From Micromonospora saelicesensis (GTDB taxonomy: Bacteria; Actinomycetota; Actinomycetes; Mycobacteriales; Micromonosporaceae): a stretch of 64,000 nucleotides of DNA. The notes under the pieces were generated by a model. It had not been told where the DNA came from. It made no database searches and worked only from the letters and a program-made list of their open reading frames with translations. The stretch is from assembly GCF_900091575.1 (NCBI RefSeq), contig NZ_FMCR01000001.1, positions 1,364,001-1,428,000 on the forward strand. Direction: 5' to 3'. Below are positions 16,543 through 25,493 of the stretch, piece by piece. A program made the position numbers and the translations under genes. Numbering within the stretch: position 1 is the first letter of the stretch; each line of letters begins with the position of its first letter.

Positions 16543-17544
16543 TCACCCAACGATTGCGGTCAATACATCGTCAAGAGTGACCACACCTAGTGGGCGTCGC
16601 CCGTCGCTGACCAGCACCATGTGCCGTCGTTCGCGACGCATCGCCAGCAGCAGGTCGGCCAGCGTACGGTCCGGCGGCACCACCGCCAGCGGCCGGTAGA
16701 CGTCCGCCGGCACCGGGGACCGGCGACCCTGCCCGGCGTATCCGAGCACGTCCTTGACGTGTACAAATCCGAGCACCCGACGGGTCGACCGCTGCACCAC
16801 CGGGAACCGGGACCGGCCAGTCCGGGTCGCCAGCACCTCCAGTGACGCCGGCGAGACGTCCTCGGCCACCGTCACCACCGTCGACCACGGTTGCAGCGCG
16901 TCCGCCGCCGTACGGGCGTGCAGGGCCAGCGCGCCGGTGATCCGCGCGTGCTGCTCCGCGTCGAGCAGCCCCTCGGTCCGCGCCTGGGAGACCAGGCCCG
17001 CCAACTCCTCGGCGGTGAACACCGTCTTCACCGACTCGGACGCCTCGATCCGCCAGAACGCGAGCACCCGCCGGGCCGCCCACTTCATCGCGAGCAACAA
17101 CGGTTTGGTGGCCACACAGAATGCCAGCATCGCCGGGCCGAGCCAGAGCGCGGAGACCTCCGGACCGGCAAGTGTGATGTTCTTCGGCACCATTTCACCG
17201 ACGACCGTGTGCAGAAAGACCACCACGCCCAGTGCCAGCACGAACGCCACCGGGTGCACCGCCCGCTCCGGCAGGCCGGCCGCGTGGAACGGCGGCTCCA
17301 GCAGGTGAGCCAGCGCCGGTTCGGCGATCGCGCCCAGACCCAGCGAGCAGACCGTGATGCCGAGCTGCGCGCCAGCGATCATCAGCGGGATCTGGTTCAT
17401 CGCCGACAACGCCCAGCGGGCGCGTTTCGACCCGGCGGCCAGCGGCTCGATCACCGTCCGGCGGGACGCGATGAGCGCGAACTCGCTGCCCACGAAGAAC
17501 CCGTTGCCGAGCAGCAGCAGCACTGTCACCAGCAGCTCAGTCAT
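16543..17544 (-). CDS. CNNM/HlyC-family membrane protein lacking the CorC_HlyC domain
   Basis: 333 residues. An N-terminal CNNM (DUF21) membrane domain of four hydrophobic segments (about 1-160; GNGFFVGSEFALIASRR, GAQLGITVCSLGLG, VVGEMVPKNITL) is followed by a CBS-domain pair (about 190-333; STRRVLGFVHVKDVL, GRRPLGVVTLDDVL). Family members are implicated in Mg2+/Co2+ transport or efflux and membrane homeostasis. The usual C-terminal CorC_HlyC domain is absent, so the protein ends with the CBS pair. Its 5' end overlaps the 3' end of the upstream paralogue by 8 nt, so they form an operon and may act as a heteromer. Confidence 0.85.
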   Translation of the reverse strand: MTELLVTVLLLLGNGFFVGSEFALIASRRTVIEPLAAGSKRARWALSAMNQIPLMIAGAQLGITVCSLGLGAIAEPALAHLLEPPFHAAGLPERAVHPVAFVLALGVVVFLHTVVGEMVPKNITLAGPEVSALWLGPAMLAFCVATKPLLLAMKWAARRVLAFWRIEASESVKTVFTAEELAGLVSQARTEGLLDAEQHARITGALALHARTAADALQPWSTVVTVAEDVSPASLEVLATRTGRSRFPVVQRSTRRVLGFVHVKDVLGYAGQGRRSPVPADVYRPLAVVPPDRTLADLLLAMRRERRHMVLVSDGRRPLGVVTLDDVLTAIVG

Positions 17545-18862
17545 CGTCGTCCGGATCCGCCGGGCGCAACACCCGGACCTGCTCGATCCGGTGCCGCTCC
17601 ACCTCGACCACTGTGAACTCCCAGCCGTCCGTCTCGACCGTCTCGCCGGCGAGCGGGATGTGCCCGAGCTGGGCCATCAGGAACCCGGCCAGGGTCTCGT
17701 ACGGCCCCTCGGGCAGCCGGAAGCCGGTCTGCTCGGCCAACTCGTCGGAGCGGAGCACACCGTCGACCAGCACGGTGCGCTCACCGCCCGGCACGGTCAG
17801 CTCGGCCGACCCGTGGTCGTCCACGCTCGCCGGGTCGAACTCGTCGGCGATCTCTCCGACCAACTCCTCGACGAGGTCCTCGACCGTCACCACGCCGTCC
17901 GTGCCGCCGTACTCGTCGACCACGATGGCCAGGTCGGCCCCGGCCGCCTTCAGCGCGGCCAGGACACCGTCCAGGTTCAGGCTCTCCGGCACGTACACCG
18001 GCTCGCGGGCCACCGAGCCGACCCGGGTCGACGCGCGGTCGGCCAGCGGCACGCCCAGCGCGTCGGGCACGCCGGCCACACCGGTCACCAGGTCCAGGGT
18101 CTCCTCGTACACGGGGAACCGGGTCCGCCCGGTCCGCCGAGACTGCTCCAGCAGCTCCGCCACGGTGGCGGTGGCGCGCAGCGCGACCACGTCCACCCTG
18201 GGGGTCATCGCCTCCGCGGCCCGCTTGTCACCGAAGCGGATGGTGCGACGCAGCAGCATCGCGGTGTCCGTGGGCAGCGCGCCGGCCCGCGCCGAGATGC
18301 CCGCCAGCAGGCCCAACTCCTCCGGCGAGCGGGCGCTTGCCAACTCCTCCTGCGGCTCCACGCCGAGCGCCCGGACCAGTCGGTTCGCCGAGCCGTTCAA
18401 CCCCCGGATCACCCAGCCGAACGTCCGGGAGAACGTGTGCATCGGGCCGGCCGTGGCCAGCGCCGCCGGCATGGGCCGGGCCAGCGCCGCGTTCTTCGGC
18501 ACCAACTCGCCGAAGAGCATGGAGATCAGCGTGGCCAGGGCCAACGCGAGGAACGGGGTGAGCCGCTCGGTGCTGTCTCCGGCCAGCGGGCGCAGCAGCG
18601 GGGTGAAGAGCCGGGCCAGGGCCGGCTCGGCCAGGTAGCCGGTGAGCAGCGCGGTGATGGTGATGCCGAGCTGCGCCCCGGAGAGCTGGAAGGAGAGTTC
18701 GCGCAGCGCTGTGCGTACCGTCAGGGCGGCCTGATCGCCCGCGGCGGCCCGCCGGTCGATCTCCGCCCGGTCGACAGTGACCAGGGCGAACTCGGCCGCG
18801 ACGAAGAACGCGTTGCCCGCGGTCAGGGCTACGAAGCCGACCAGGGGCAACAGCGTCGTCAA
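17537..18862 (-). CDS. CNNM/HlyC-family membrane protein with CBS and CorC_HlyC domains
   Basis: 441 residues in full family order: CNNM membrane domain (about 1-190; GNAFFVAAEFALVTVDR, SGAQLGITITALLTGYLAEP, FGELVPKNAAL), CBS pair (about 205-335; GRTRFPVYEETLDLV, IVVDEYGGTDGVVTVEDLVEELVGEI), and a C-terminal transporter-associated domain (about 345-430; GVLRSDELAEQTGFRLPEGPYETLAGFLM). It probably acts in divalent-cation transport at the membrane. TTG 18862 is the first usable start after an in-frame stop, so the start codon is weak evidence. It is first in a two-gene operon with the shorter paralogue. Confidence 0.86.
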   Translation of the reverse strand: MTTLLPLVGFVALTAGNAFFVAAEFALVTVDRAEIDRRAAAGDQAALTVRTALRELSFQLSGAQLGITITALLTGYLAEPALARLFTPLLRPLAGDSTERLTPFLALALATLISMLFGELVPKNAALARPMPAALATAGPMHTFSRTFGWVIRGLNGSANRLVRALGVEPQEELASARSPEELGLLAGISARAGALPTDTAMLLRRTIRFGDKRAAEAMTPRVDVVALRATATVAELLEQSRRTGRTRFPVYEETLDLVTGVAGVPDALGVPLADRASTRVGSVAREPVYVPESLNLDGVLAALKAAGADLAIVVDEYGGTDGVVTVEDLVEELVGEIADEFDPASVDDHGSAELTVPGGERTVLVDGVLRSDELAEQTGFRLPEGPYETLAGFLMAQLGHIPLAGETVETDGWEFTVVEVERHRIEQVRVLRPADPDDDD

Positions 18863-18906
18863 GAGTAGGCCGTCGATGTCGCCTCACCTCGGCGAGATTC
18901 TTGCAC

Positions 18907-18938
18907 GACGGCGGCGGCCCTCAGGGGCCGCCGCCGTC
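18907..18938 (-). terminator. Perfect 14-bp hairpin terminator
   Basis: 18907-18920 pairs perfectly with 18925-18938 (GACGGCGGCGGCCC) over the loop TCAG. It is 28 nt past the stop of the minus-strand Fe-S protein gene. Confidence 0.75.
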
Positions 18939-18965
18939 GATGAACAGATCCCGGAGGTACGCGTC

Positions 18966-21215
18966 TCAGCCGCCGATCGGCGCGGTCTCCTTGCCACCCT
19001 GCGGCTGCTCGGGCTTGACCGAGCGGAGCAGCACGCTGGCCACGTCGATCACCTCGACCTGCTCGCCGGCGCCCTTGCCGTTGACCCCGTCGTTGAGCAT
19101 TGTCGAGCAGAACGGGCAGCCGACCGCTACCGTCTTCGCCCCGGTGGCCATGGCCTCCTCGACGCGATCCACGTTGATCCGCTTGCCGATCTTCTCTTCC
19201 ATCCACATCCGGGCGCCGCCGGCACCGCAGCAGAAGGAGCGTTCGCTGTTCCGCGGCATCTCGGTCAGGTCGCCCGCGATCGCGTCGCCGAGGACCTCCC
19301 GGGGGGCCGCGAAGACGCGGTTGTGCCGACCCAGGTAGCAGGGGTCGTGGTAGGTGACGCCCCCGTCGACCGGCTGCACCGGCGTGAGCTTGCCGGTGGC
19401 GACCAGGTGCGCGAGCAGTTGGGTGTGGTGGACCACCTCGAACTCCCCGCCGAGCTGCCCGTACTCGTTGCCCAGGGTGTTGAAGCAGTGCGGGCAGGTC
19501 GCCACGATCTTGCGCTTGGCCTTCTCCCGGCCGTCGAACGCCTCGTTCAGCGTCTCGACGTTCTGCTGGGCGAGCATCTGGAAGACGAACTCGTTGCCGA
19601 TCCGTCGCGCCGGGTCGCCAGAGCAGGTCTCGCCCTCGCCCAGGATCGCGAACTTCACGCCCGCCTCGTTGAGCAGCGTGGCCACCGCGCGGGTGGTCTT
19701 CTTCGCCCGGTCCTCGAACGCGCCGGCGCAGCCGACCCAGAACAGGTACTCGAAGTCGTCCACCTCGCCGACCCGGGGCACCTCGAAGTCCAGGCCCTTG
19801 GTCCAGTCCTCGCGGGTGTTCTGCGGGGCGCCCCACGGGTTGCCCTTGTTCTCCAGGTTGCGCAGCATCACGCCGGCCTCGGAGGGGAAGCTCGACTCGA
19901 TCAGCACCTGGTAGCGGCGCATGTCGACGATGTGGTCGACGTGTTCGATGTCCACCGGGCACTGCTCGACGCAGGCACCGCAGGTGGTGCAGGACCAGAG
20001 CACGTCCGGGTCGATGACGCCGCCCTCCTCGGCGGTGCCGATCAACGGCTTGTCCGCCTCGGCGAGGGCCAGCACGTCCAGGTGGGCGAGCTGCGCCTGG
20101 GTGGCCTTCTCCTCGCCGGTCAGGTCCTTGCCGCCGCCGGCCAGCAGGTAGGGCGCCTTCGCGTACGCGTGGTCGCGCAGGCTCAGGATGAGCAGCTTGG
20201 GCGACAGGGGCTTGCCGGTGTTCCAGGCCGGGCACTGCGACTGGCAGCGGCCGCACTCGGTGCAGGTGCTGAAGTCCAGGAGGCCCTTCCAGCTGAACTG
20301 CTCGACGTGGGCGACGCCGAACTGGTCCTTCTCCGGGTCCGCCTCCTCGAAGTCGAGCGGCTTGCCCTGGCTCGTCATCGGGCGCAGCGCGCCGAGACCG
20401 GAGCCGGCCGGCTTGGCCGGCTCCCGCTTGAAGAAGATGTTGGGGAACGCCAGGAAGCGGTGCCAGGCGACGCCCATCGTGACGTTCAGGGAGATGACGA
20501 TCAGCCACGTCATCGAAATAATGATCTTGATGACCGCGGCGACGCTGACGCCGTCCGCCCAGTCCGGCAGCACCGCACCGACCGCGTGGCTGACCGGGGT
20601 GGCCCAGAACGGGAACTCGAAGTGGTCGGTGGCGACCTTGAAGCCCCGGATCACGAAGCCGAAGATCAGGACCAGCAGCACGATCCACTCGACGAAGTAG
20701 CCCTGCCACATGGTCGAGCCGGTGAACCGGGACCGCCCGCCCGGGCGGGTCGGCCGGTTGCGCAGCCGGATCGCCATCAGCACCAGGATGCCGACCAGAC
20801 CCAGCACCCCGATGATCTCGGTGACGAGACCGAAGATCGTCCAGTGCCCGATGATCGGCAGACCGCCGTCGGTGGTGACCACCTCGAAGTACGCCTCGAG
20901 CACCAGCAGCGACAGCACGACGAAGCCGACCATCACGAACCAGTGCGCGGCGCCCACCACGCCCCACTTGAGCATCCGGGTGTGGCCGGCCGTCTCCACC
21001 AGCATCGTCCTGGCGCGGGCGACCTTGTCAGAGAACCGCTCCGGCGCGGGTTGCCCGAGCCGGATGACTGCCACCATCTTCAGGACCGCACGCACCGCAA
21101 GCCACACCGCCACGGCGGTGATGGCGGCCGCGAGGATCGTGGTGACGATCTGGACGCTGCCCATCGAGTTGGCCTCCCCGGTCTGCTGCCTGATGACCTC
21201 GCTCTGCTCGGTCAT
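18966..21215 (-). CDS. Membrane-anchored iron-sulfur reductase (HdrD/GlpC-like, Rv0338c type)
   Basis: 749 residues. An N-terminal NarI/HdrE-like membrane part has about five TM segments (about 20-50, 85-110, 127-150, 175-192, 228-250). Two [4Fe-4S] motifs follow: CTECGRCQSQCP (Cys 318, 321, 324, 328) and CTTCGACVEQCP (Cys 409, 412, 415, 419). Two CCG domains complete it (TCPHCFNTLGNEYG, YHDPCYLGRHN, FCCGAGGARMW, GCPFCSTMLNDG). It should pass electrons between a membrane carrier and a soluble acceptor. The layout equals that of mycobacterial Rv0338c, an essential reductase; the acceptor here is unknown. It is monocistronic, with a hairpin downstream. Confidence 0.88.
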   Translation of the reverse strand: MTEQSEVIRQQTGEANSMGSVQIVTTILAAAITAVAVWLAVRAVLKMVAVIRLGQPAPERFSDKVARARTMLVETAGHTRMLKWGVVGAAHWFVMVGFVVLSLLVLEAYFEVVTTDGGLPIIGHWTIFGLVTEIIGVLGLVGILVLMAIRLRNRPTRPGGRSRFTGSTMWQGYFVEWIVLLVLIFGFVIRGFKVATDHFEFPFWATPVSHAVGAVLPDWADGVSVAAVIKIIISMTWLIVISLNVTMGVAWHRFLAFPNIFFKREPAKPAGSGLGALRPMTSQGKPLDFEEADPEKDQFGVAHVEQFSWKGLLDFSTCTECGRCQSQCPAWNTGKPLSPKLLILSLRDHAYAKAPYLLAGGGKDLTGEEKATQAQLAHLDVLALAEADKPLIGTAEEGGVIDPDVLWSCTTCGACVEQCPVDIEHVDHIVDMRRYQVLIESSFPSEAGVMLRNLENKGNPWGAPQNTREDWTKGLDFEVPRVGEVDDFEYLFWVGCAGAFEDRAKKTTRAVATLLNEAGVKFAILGEGETCSGDPARRIGNEFVFQMLAQQNVETLNEAFDGREKAKRKIVATCPHCFNTLGNEYGQLGGEFEVVHHTQLLAHLVATGKLTPVQPVDGGVTYHDPCYLGRHNRVFAAPREVLGDAIAGDLTEMPRNSERSFCCGAGGARMWMEEKIGKRINVDRVEEAMATGAKTVAVGCPFCSTMLNDGVNGKGAGEQVEVIDVASVLLRSVKPEQPQGGKETAPIGG

Positions 21216-21370
21216 GCAGTGCAGCCTACGCGAAGGTTACCCAGCGGTAACGTGAGTCATCTCGCAGTAGGCCGCGCTGCCTGCGCACACCATAGGGGGC
21301 CCCACCCGATCCTGCCGGGCAGGGGCTCGACGGGGTGACGTGGGACCGCCGACGCGACGGTCTACTCGGA

Positions 21371-21637
21371 TCAGCGCCAGCGAGAGAGCAACGCCAGCGA
21401 GGCGACCATCGCACCGAAGCCGACGGCGAGGTTCCAGTAACCCCACGCCATGACCGGGTACTCCTGCTCGGACAGGTAGTAGAGCACCAGCCAGCCGATC
21501 CCGACGACGATCAACGCGACCGCGGTGATCGGCAACCACACCGGGCTAGGCTTGCGCGACGACGACGACGTAGTCGTCGGACGGACGTCCGTCGGCGGGG
21601 TGTACACCTTCTTCTTACGGACCTGAGACTTGGGCAC
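21371..21637 (-). CDS. crgA: Cell division protein CrgA
   Basis: 88 residues with the classic CrgA layout. A basic N-terminus (MPKSQVRKKKVYTPP) is followed by two TM segments (about 33-53 and 67-84) with a short loop containing SEQEYPVMAWGYWN. CrgA interacts with FtsZ, FtsQ, FtsI and wall synthases, affects septum formation and is membrane-bound. It is transcribed divergently from the DUF881/sortase genes and sits beside the pkn cluster as in other actinobacteria. The 221-bp gap 21638-21858 must hold both promoters; no clear element was picked out. Confidence 0.93.
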   Translation of the reverse strand: MPKSQVRKKKVYTPPTDVRPTTTSSSSRKPSPVWLPITAVALIVVGIGWLVLYYLSEQEYPVMAWGYWNLAVGFGAMVASLALLSRWR

Positions 21638-21858
21638 GGCGCTCTCCAGAGGGGTGACGACCTCGTCCGGCCTGACAACCGGGCGCGGGGGCGACGGTCC
21701 ATGGCCAATAATGTTCGAGAGCTAGCGTAGTCCCGATTGGCCGCCTGGACCACGAATGGGGTCAGGCCGGTGCACGGAGTGACCGAAAGAGGCGGGACTG
21801 TTCGCATCACCGGCCCAGCCGGCACGGACCGATCCCCGACACGCGGAAGGAACGCTCG

Positions 21859-22659
21859 GTGGAGTACACATCCGGCGCAACCTCCTGGCAGAAGGTCCTC
21901 CGACGGGCTGCCGCCGGGCTGCTGCCCCGGCGACCGCGCCAACGCCGTCCGGGCTGGTCGATCGGGGTGCCCCTGATCGCCGCGGCGGCCGGGTTGCTCT
22001 TCACCACCACCGCGACCACCGCGGGCGGCACCGCTCTCCGGGAGGACCGGCGCCCCCAGCTCAATCAGCTCATCGAGGACCGCCGCGAACAGGTTGCCGC
22101 CAGCGAGCGCCGCGCCGCCACGCTGCGCGGCGAGGTCGAGCAACGGACCAACACGCTGGCCGGCTCGGACGCCCCGATCAAGGCTCAGCAGAATCGCGCC
22201 CAGGGCAGCCTCCAGGACGCCGGGTTCACCGCCCTCAGCGGGCCCGGGGTCACCGTCGAGCTGAACGACGCGCCCCAGCTCGACCAGACGCAGTCGGACG
22301 CCAGCAACGACGACCTGGTGGTGCACCAGGGGGACGTCCAGGCGGTGGTCAACGCGCTCTGGGCCGGCGGGGCCGAGGCCATGTCAATCATGAATGTCCG
22401 CGTGCTCACCACCAGCGCGGTACGCTGCGTCGGTAACACCCTGCTACTTCACGGCCGGGTGTACTCCCCACCGTTCAAGATCGTAGCAATCGGCGATCCC
22501 GCTGCCCTCCAGCAGGCCCTCGCCAGCTCTCAGGGAGTCCGGTTGTTCAAGGACGCGGTCGACGACTACCAGCTTGGCTACAAGGAGACGGCCTCCACGG
22601 TGCGAGTTCCCGCATTCGAGGACTCCACCGCCCTGCGCTCGGCTACGGTGCCCAAGTGA
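21859..22659 (+). CDS. DUF881 family membrane protein
   Basis: 266 residues. A basic N-terminus precedes one TM segment (about 37-55). A coiled-coil stretch follows (about 65-115; [23 protein letters not shown]), then the DUF881 domain (about 118-255; [37 protein letters not shown] pattern, with [13 protein letters not shown]). Function is unknown. The family resembles division proteins with a short coiled coil and an extracytoplasmic domain, and it always lies near crgA and the sortase. GTG 21859 has AAGGA 8 nt upstream. Its stop overlaps the sortase start (GTGA), so the two are coupled. Confidence 0.86.
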   Translation: MEYTSGATSWQKVLRRAAAGLLPRRPRQRRPGWSIGVPLIAAAAGLLFTTTATTAGGTALREDRRPQLNQLIEDRREQVAASERRAATLRGEVEQRTNTLAGSDAPIKAQQNRAQGSLQDAGFTALSGPGVTVELNDAPQLDQTQSDASNDDLVVHQGDVQAVVNALWAGGAEAMSIMNVRVLTTSAVRCVGNTLLLHGRVYSPPFKIVAIGDPAALQQALASSQGVRLFKDAVDDYQLGYKETASTVRVPAFEDSTALRSATVPK

Positions 22660-24443
22660 GCGGGCCGGACGAGCGACGCGACGGGCGACACCGGGACCAG
22701 ACCGACGAGCCGACCGCCTTCCTGCCCAAGTTCGACCGGTCCGAGTCGGCACCGGGCCGACCGACCCCGGCCAGCAACTGGCCCGAGCCGGTGCTGCACC
22801 CGCCGCGAGTCGAGCAGCCACCGCGAGCCGAGCAACCGCCGCCGAGCGCCACTCGACCCGAGCCGACCGGGACCCCGGGCCGCCCGGGTGCGGAAGCGCC
22901 GCCGCCCTGGCCGGGCAGTGCAGCTACCGGGCCGGGCTCACACGGCGGAGCCGGGATTCCCCCCGCGACCACCCCCGGCCGACCAACCGTCAGCAACCAG
23001 GGCCCGGTTCGGCCCGCTGTCCCCGGCAACGCCCCGACCCGACCCCCCGCGCCCAGCGCCGCGTCCACCCGACCGACCGCGCCCAGCGCCGCACCGACCC
23101 GCCCGCCGAGCGCCGGCAACCCACCAGGTGCCGCACCGACCCGCCCCTCGGGCGCCGGCAACCCACCAGGTGCCGCACCAGCCCGCCCCCCGGGCGCCGG
23201 CAACCCACCAGGTGCCGCACCGACCCGCCCGGCCACGCCGGGGATGCCGATGCCGACCCGACCGGCGGCCTCCGGCACGCCGAGCCGGCCTGTCTCCTCC
23301 GGGCCCTCGACGCCGCCGCTGGCCGACTCGCCGACCGCGTACATTCCGCAGGTCACCGCCCGGCCCGCCCGACCCACCGGCTCCCCGGCCGCCCCGGTTT
23401 CCCCGGCCGGCCCCGACCGCGTCGCAGCGGCCGGGCCGGAAGGCTTCCCGTCGACCGGGCCCAGCCGGGTTCCGCCGACCGGGCCGGGCCGGGTCCCGCC
23501 GAGCGCTGGCGTGGATCGTGGCGCGGACCCGGCCGCCACCGCGTTGATTCCGGCAGTGCCCGCCACTCCTGCCACCAGGCCACCGACCATGGACTCGACC
23601 GCGTTGATGGGTGCCGTCCCCCGCACCGCCGTCCCGGATGAGCCTGCCGGTGCCAACCCCACCGACCCTCCCCAACCCCGACGCGGCGAGCGGGTGGTGC
23701 AACTCCGGCCGCACCAGACCGGCGAGGGCTACAAGAGCGTCTACTCCGAGCTGACCCGACCGTCGTTCGGCTCGCGACTGCGTACCGGTATCCGCGTCAC
23801 CGGCGAAATCCTGATCACCTTCGGTCTGGTGGTCCTGCTCTTCGCCGGCTACGAGGTCTGGGGCAAGTCGGCCATCGTCGACGCCCACCAGAACGACCTC
23901 AACAACGAGCTGGCTCAGGCGTGGGGCCCGACCGACGACCCCACTGTCGCCCCGTCGGTGGGCCCGAGCGTCAAACCCTCCCCACCGGTACGCGGCAAGC
24001 CGCTCGCGGGCCTCTACATCCCCAAGCTCGACAAGAACTGGGTCGTCGTCGAGGGGGTCACCCAGCAGGACATCCGGTTCGCCCCCGGCCACTACCCGAC
24101 CAGCGCGCTCCCCGGTCAGGTCGGCAACTTCTCCGTCGCCGGCCACCGCAACCGGGCCACCTTCTGGCGGCTGGACGAGCTGGACGAGGGCGACCCGATC
24201 GTGGTCGAGAGCAAGACCGACTGGTACGTCTACCGGGTGTCGCAGTCCCGCATCGTCCGGCCGACCCAGGTCGAGGTGGTGGCGCCGGTGCCCGGCGAGC
24301 CGGACAAGAAGGCGACCAAGCGGATGCTCACCCTCACCACGTGCAACCCGAAGTTCGACAACTACCAGCGGCTGATCATCCACGCCGAGCTGGACCGCAC
24401 CCAACCCAAGTCCGCTGGCCGCCCGGCGGAGCTGGGAGGCTGA
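22656..24443 (+). CDS. Class E sortase with long Pro-rich cytoplasmic region
   Basis: 595 residues. A Pro/Ala/Thr-rich N-terminal region fills about 1-345. One TM segment follows (about 384-403), then a class E sortase domain (about 440-575) with His497 (SVAGHRN), catalytic Cys563 (TLTTCNP) and a following Arg in NYQR. Class E sortases anchor LAXTG-type proteins to the peptidoglycan of high-GC Gram-positives. The unusual feature is the low-complexity N-terminus, which includes three perfect-length 42-bp repeats. It is on the cytoplasmic side, and contact with the division machinery is only speculation. GTG overlaps the DUF881 stop. The small membrane gene starts 4 nt after it. Confidence 0.87.
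   Translation: MSGPDERRDGRHRDQTDEPTAFLPKFDRSESAPGRPTPASNWPEPVLHPPRVEQPPRAEQPPPSATRPEPTGTPGRPGAEAPPPWPGSAATGPGSHGGAGIPPATTPGRPTVSNQGPVRPAVPGNAPTRPPAPSAASTRPTAPSAAPTRPPSAGNPPGAAPTRPSGAGNPPGAAPARPPGAGNPPGAAPTRPATPGMPMPTRPAASGTPSRPVSSGPSTPPLADSPTAYIPQVTARPARPTGSPAAPVSPAGPDRVAAAGPEGFPSTGPSRVPPTGPGRVPPSAGVDRGADPAATALIPAVPATPATRPPTMDSTALMGAVPRTAVPDEPAGANPTDPPQPRRGERVVQLRPHQTGEGYKSVYSELTRPSFGSRLRTGIRVTGEILITFGLVVLLFAGYEVWGKSAIVDAHQNDLNNELAQAWGPTDDPTVAPSVGPSVKPSPPVRGKPLAGLYIPKLDKNWVVVEGVTQQDIRFAPGHYPTSALPGQVGNFSVAGHRNRATFWRLDELDEGDPIVVESKTDWYVYRVSQSRIVRPTQVEVVAPVPGEPDKKATKRMLTLTTCNPKFDNYQRLIIHAELDRTQPKSAGRPAELGG
23111..23236 (+). repeat. Three 42-bp tandem repeats inside the sortase gene
   Basis: The unit starts CGCCGGCAACCCACCAGGTG and recurs at 23111, 23153 and 23195 with a few changes at the 3' side of each unit. 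It encodes a 14-residue repeat [14 protein letters not shown]. Copy number is likely to vary between strains. Confidence 0.85.
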
Positions 24444-24447
24444 CCCG

Positions 24448-24729
24448 ATGTACGCGTTCATCTGGCGCAAGCTGCCGTTCGGCGTGGTCGGGAAGTTGAC
24501 CGGCTCGGTGCTGCTGGTCGCCGCCACTGTGGCCCTGCTCTGGTACGTCGCCTTCCCGTGGGCCGAGCCCCTGCTGCCCTTCGACGACGTGCAGGTCGAG
24601 TCCGGCGTACCCGCCGAGACGGGTGGCGGCGGCGACCCGGTGACCGGGGAGACCCCGACCGGCGACGAGCACGAACTGCCGTACGACACCGACCAGAACA
24701 ACCCAGCGCCTCCCTCCCCGAGCAGGTGA
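24448..24729 (+). CDS. Small one-TM protein in the sortase operon
   Basis: 93 residues. It has a short positively charged N-terminus (WRKLPFGVVGK), one TM segment (about 17-39) and an acidic, Gly/Pro-rich tail with WAEPLLPFDDV just outside the membrane. I do not recognise a named family, but a protein of this kind sits between the sortase and the pabA-like gene in related genomes, so it is a real conserved gene. It is 4 nt from the sortase and 2 nt from the next gene, so it is co-translated. Function unknown. Confidence 0.7.
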   Translation: MYAFIWRKLPFGVVGKLTGSVLLVAATVALLWYVAFPWAEPLLPFDDVQVESGVPAETGGGGDPVTGETPTGDEHELPYDTDQNNPAPPSPSR

Positions 24730-24731
24730 CC

Positions 24732-25382
24732 ATGCGCGTCCTGGTGATCGACAACTACGACTCCTTCGTCTTCAACCTCGTGCAGTACCTGGGCCAGCTC
24801 GGCGTGGACTGCGAGGTCCGCCGCAACGACGAGATCGACGTCGCCGAGGTGGGCACTGTTGGCGCCGACGGCATCCTGCTGTCGCCCGGGCCGGGCAGCC
24901 CGGACCGGGCCGGCATCTGCCTGGACGTCATCCGGGAGTACGCGGGCCAGCTGCCGATCTTCGGCGTCTGCCTCGGCCACCAGGCGATCGGCGAAGCCTT
25001 CGGGGCGACCGTGACACGCGCCCCCGAGCTGCTGCACGGCAAGACCTCCGAGGTGCGACACCACTCGGTCGGCGTACTCGCCGGTCTGCCCGACCCGTTC
25101 ACCGCCACCCGGTACCACTCGCTCGCAGTGCTGCCCGAGACGCTCCCCGACGAGCTGGAGGTCACCGGCTGGACCGGCTCCGGCGTGGTGATGGCGATGC
25201 GGCACCGGACGCTGCCCATCGAGGGCGTCCAGTTCCACCCGGAGTCGGTGCTCACCGAGGGCGGTCACCTGATGCTGGCCAACTGGCTGGCCAGTTGCGG
25301 TCACCCCGAGGCGCTGGAGCGGGCACCCGCGCTGGCCGCCGAGGTGGACGCGCGTCGTCTGGCGGCCTTCGCCACCGCCTGA
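24732..25382 (+). CDS. pabA: Glutamine amidotransferase, anthranilate/aminodeoxychorismate synthase component II
   Basis: 216 residues of a class I glutamine amidotransferase. It starts MRVLVIDNYDSFVFNLVQYL, has the oxyanion strand SPGPGSP (51-56), nucleophile Cys80 in GVCLGHQ, and catalytic His169 and Glu171 in QFHPES. It frees ammonia from glutamine for the component I subunit, giving aminodeoxychorismate (folate) or anthranilate (Trp). Position next to pknB matches the actinobacterial gene usually called pabA/trpG. The partner is not in the window, so the pathway is not settled by sequence. It ends facing a convergent gene with an imperfect palindrome between. Confidence 0.88.
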   Translation: MRVLVIDNYDSFVFNLVQYLGQLGVDCEVRRNDEIDVAEVGTVGADGILLSPGPGSPDRAGICLDVIREYAGQLPIFGVCLGHQAIGEAFGATVTRAPELLHGKTSEVRHHSVGVLAGLPDPFTATRYHSLAVLPETLPDELEVTGWTGSGVVMAMRHRTLPIEGVQFHPESVLTEGGHLMLANWLASCGHPEALERAPALAAEVDARRLAAFATA

Positions 25383-25405
25383 GGCCCCACCCCACCCCAC
25401 CCCGC

Positions 25406-25474
25406 CGATCTTGCAGTTTCGGTCGTCGATATGGCTGGGATGCCCTATGTGTCGCGACAGTAAGTGCAAGATCG
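25406..25474. repeat. Imperfect intergenic palindrome, GATCTTGCA type
   Basis: CGATCTTGCA (25406-25415) is mirrored by TGCAAGATCG (25465-25474). The 49-nt centre is partly complementary near the arms. It lies between convergent genes and resembles in build the palindromes at 46293 and 56946, each with a GATC near the outer end. It may end transcription from both sides. Confidence 0.6.
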
Positions 25475-25493
25475 CGGAGTAGGGGCTGGTAGG

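Noticed and set aside
18777..21338. Very long open frame on the + strand across the CNNM and Fe-S genes
   Set aside because: It is antisense to clear Fe-S and membrane proteins and its translation is Arg/Gly/His-rich low-complexity sequence, the usual shadow in very GC-rich DNA.
23111..23236. CRISPR-like repeat array
   Set aside because: The repeats are in frame, directly adjoining without spacers, and encode a Pro-rich peptide inside the sortase gene.
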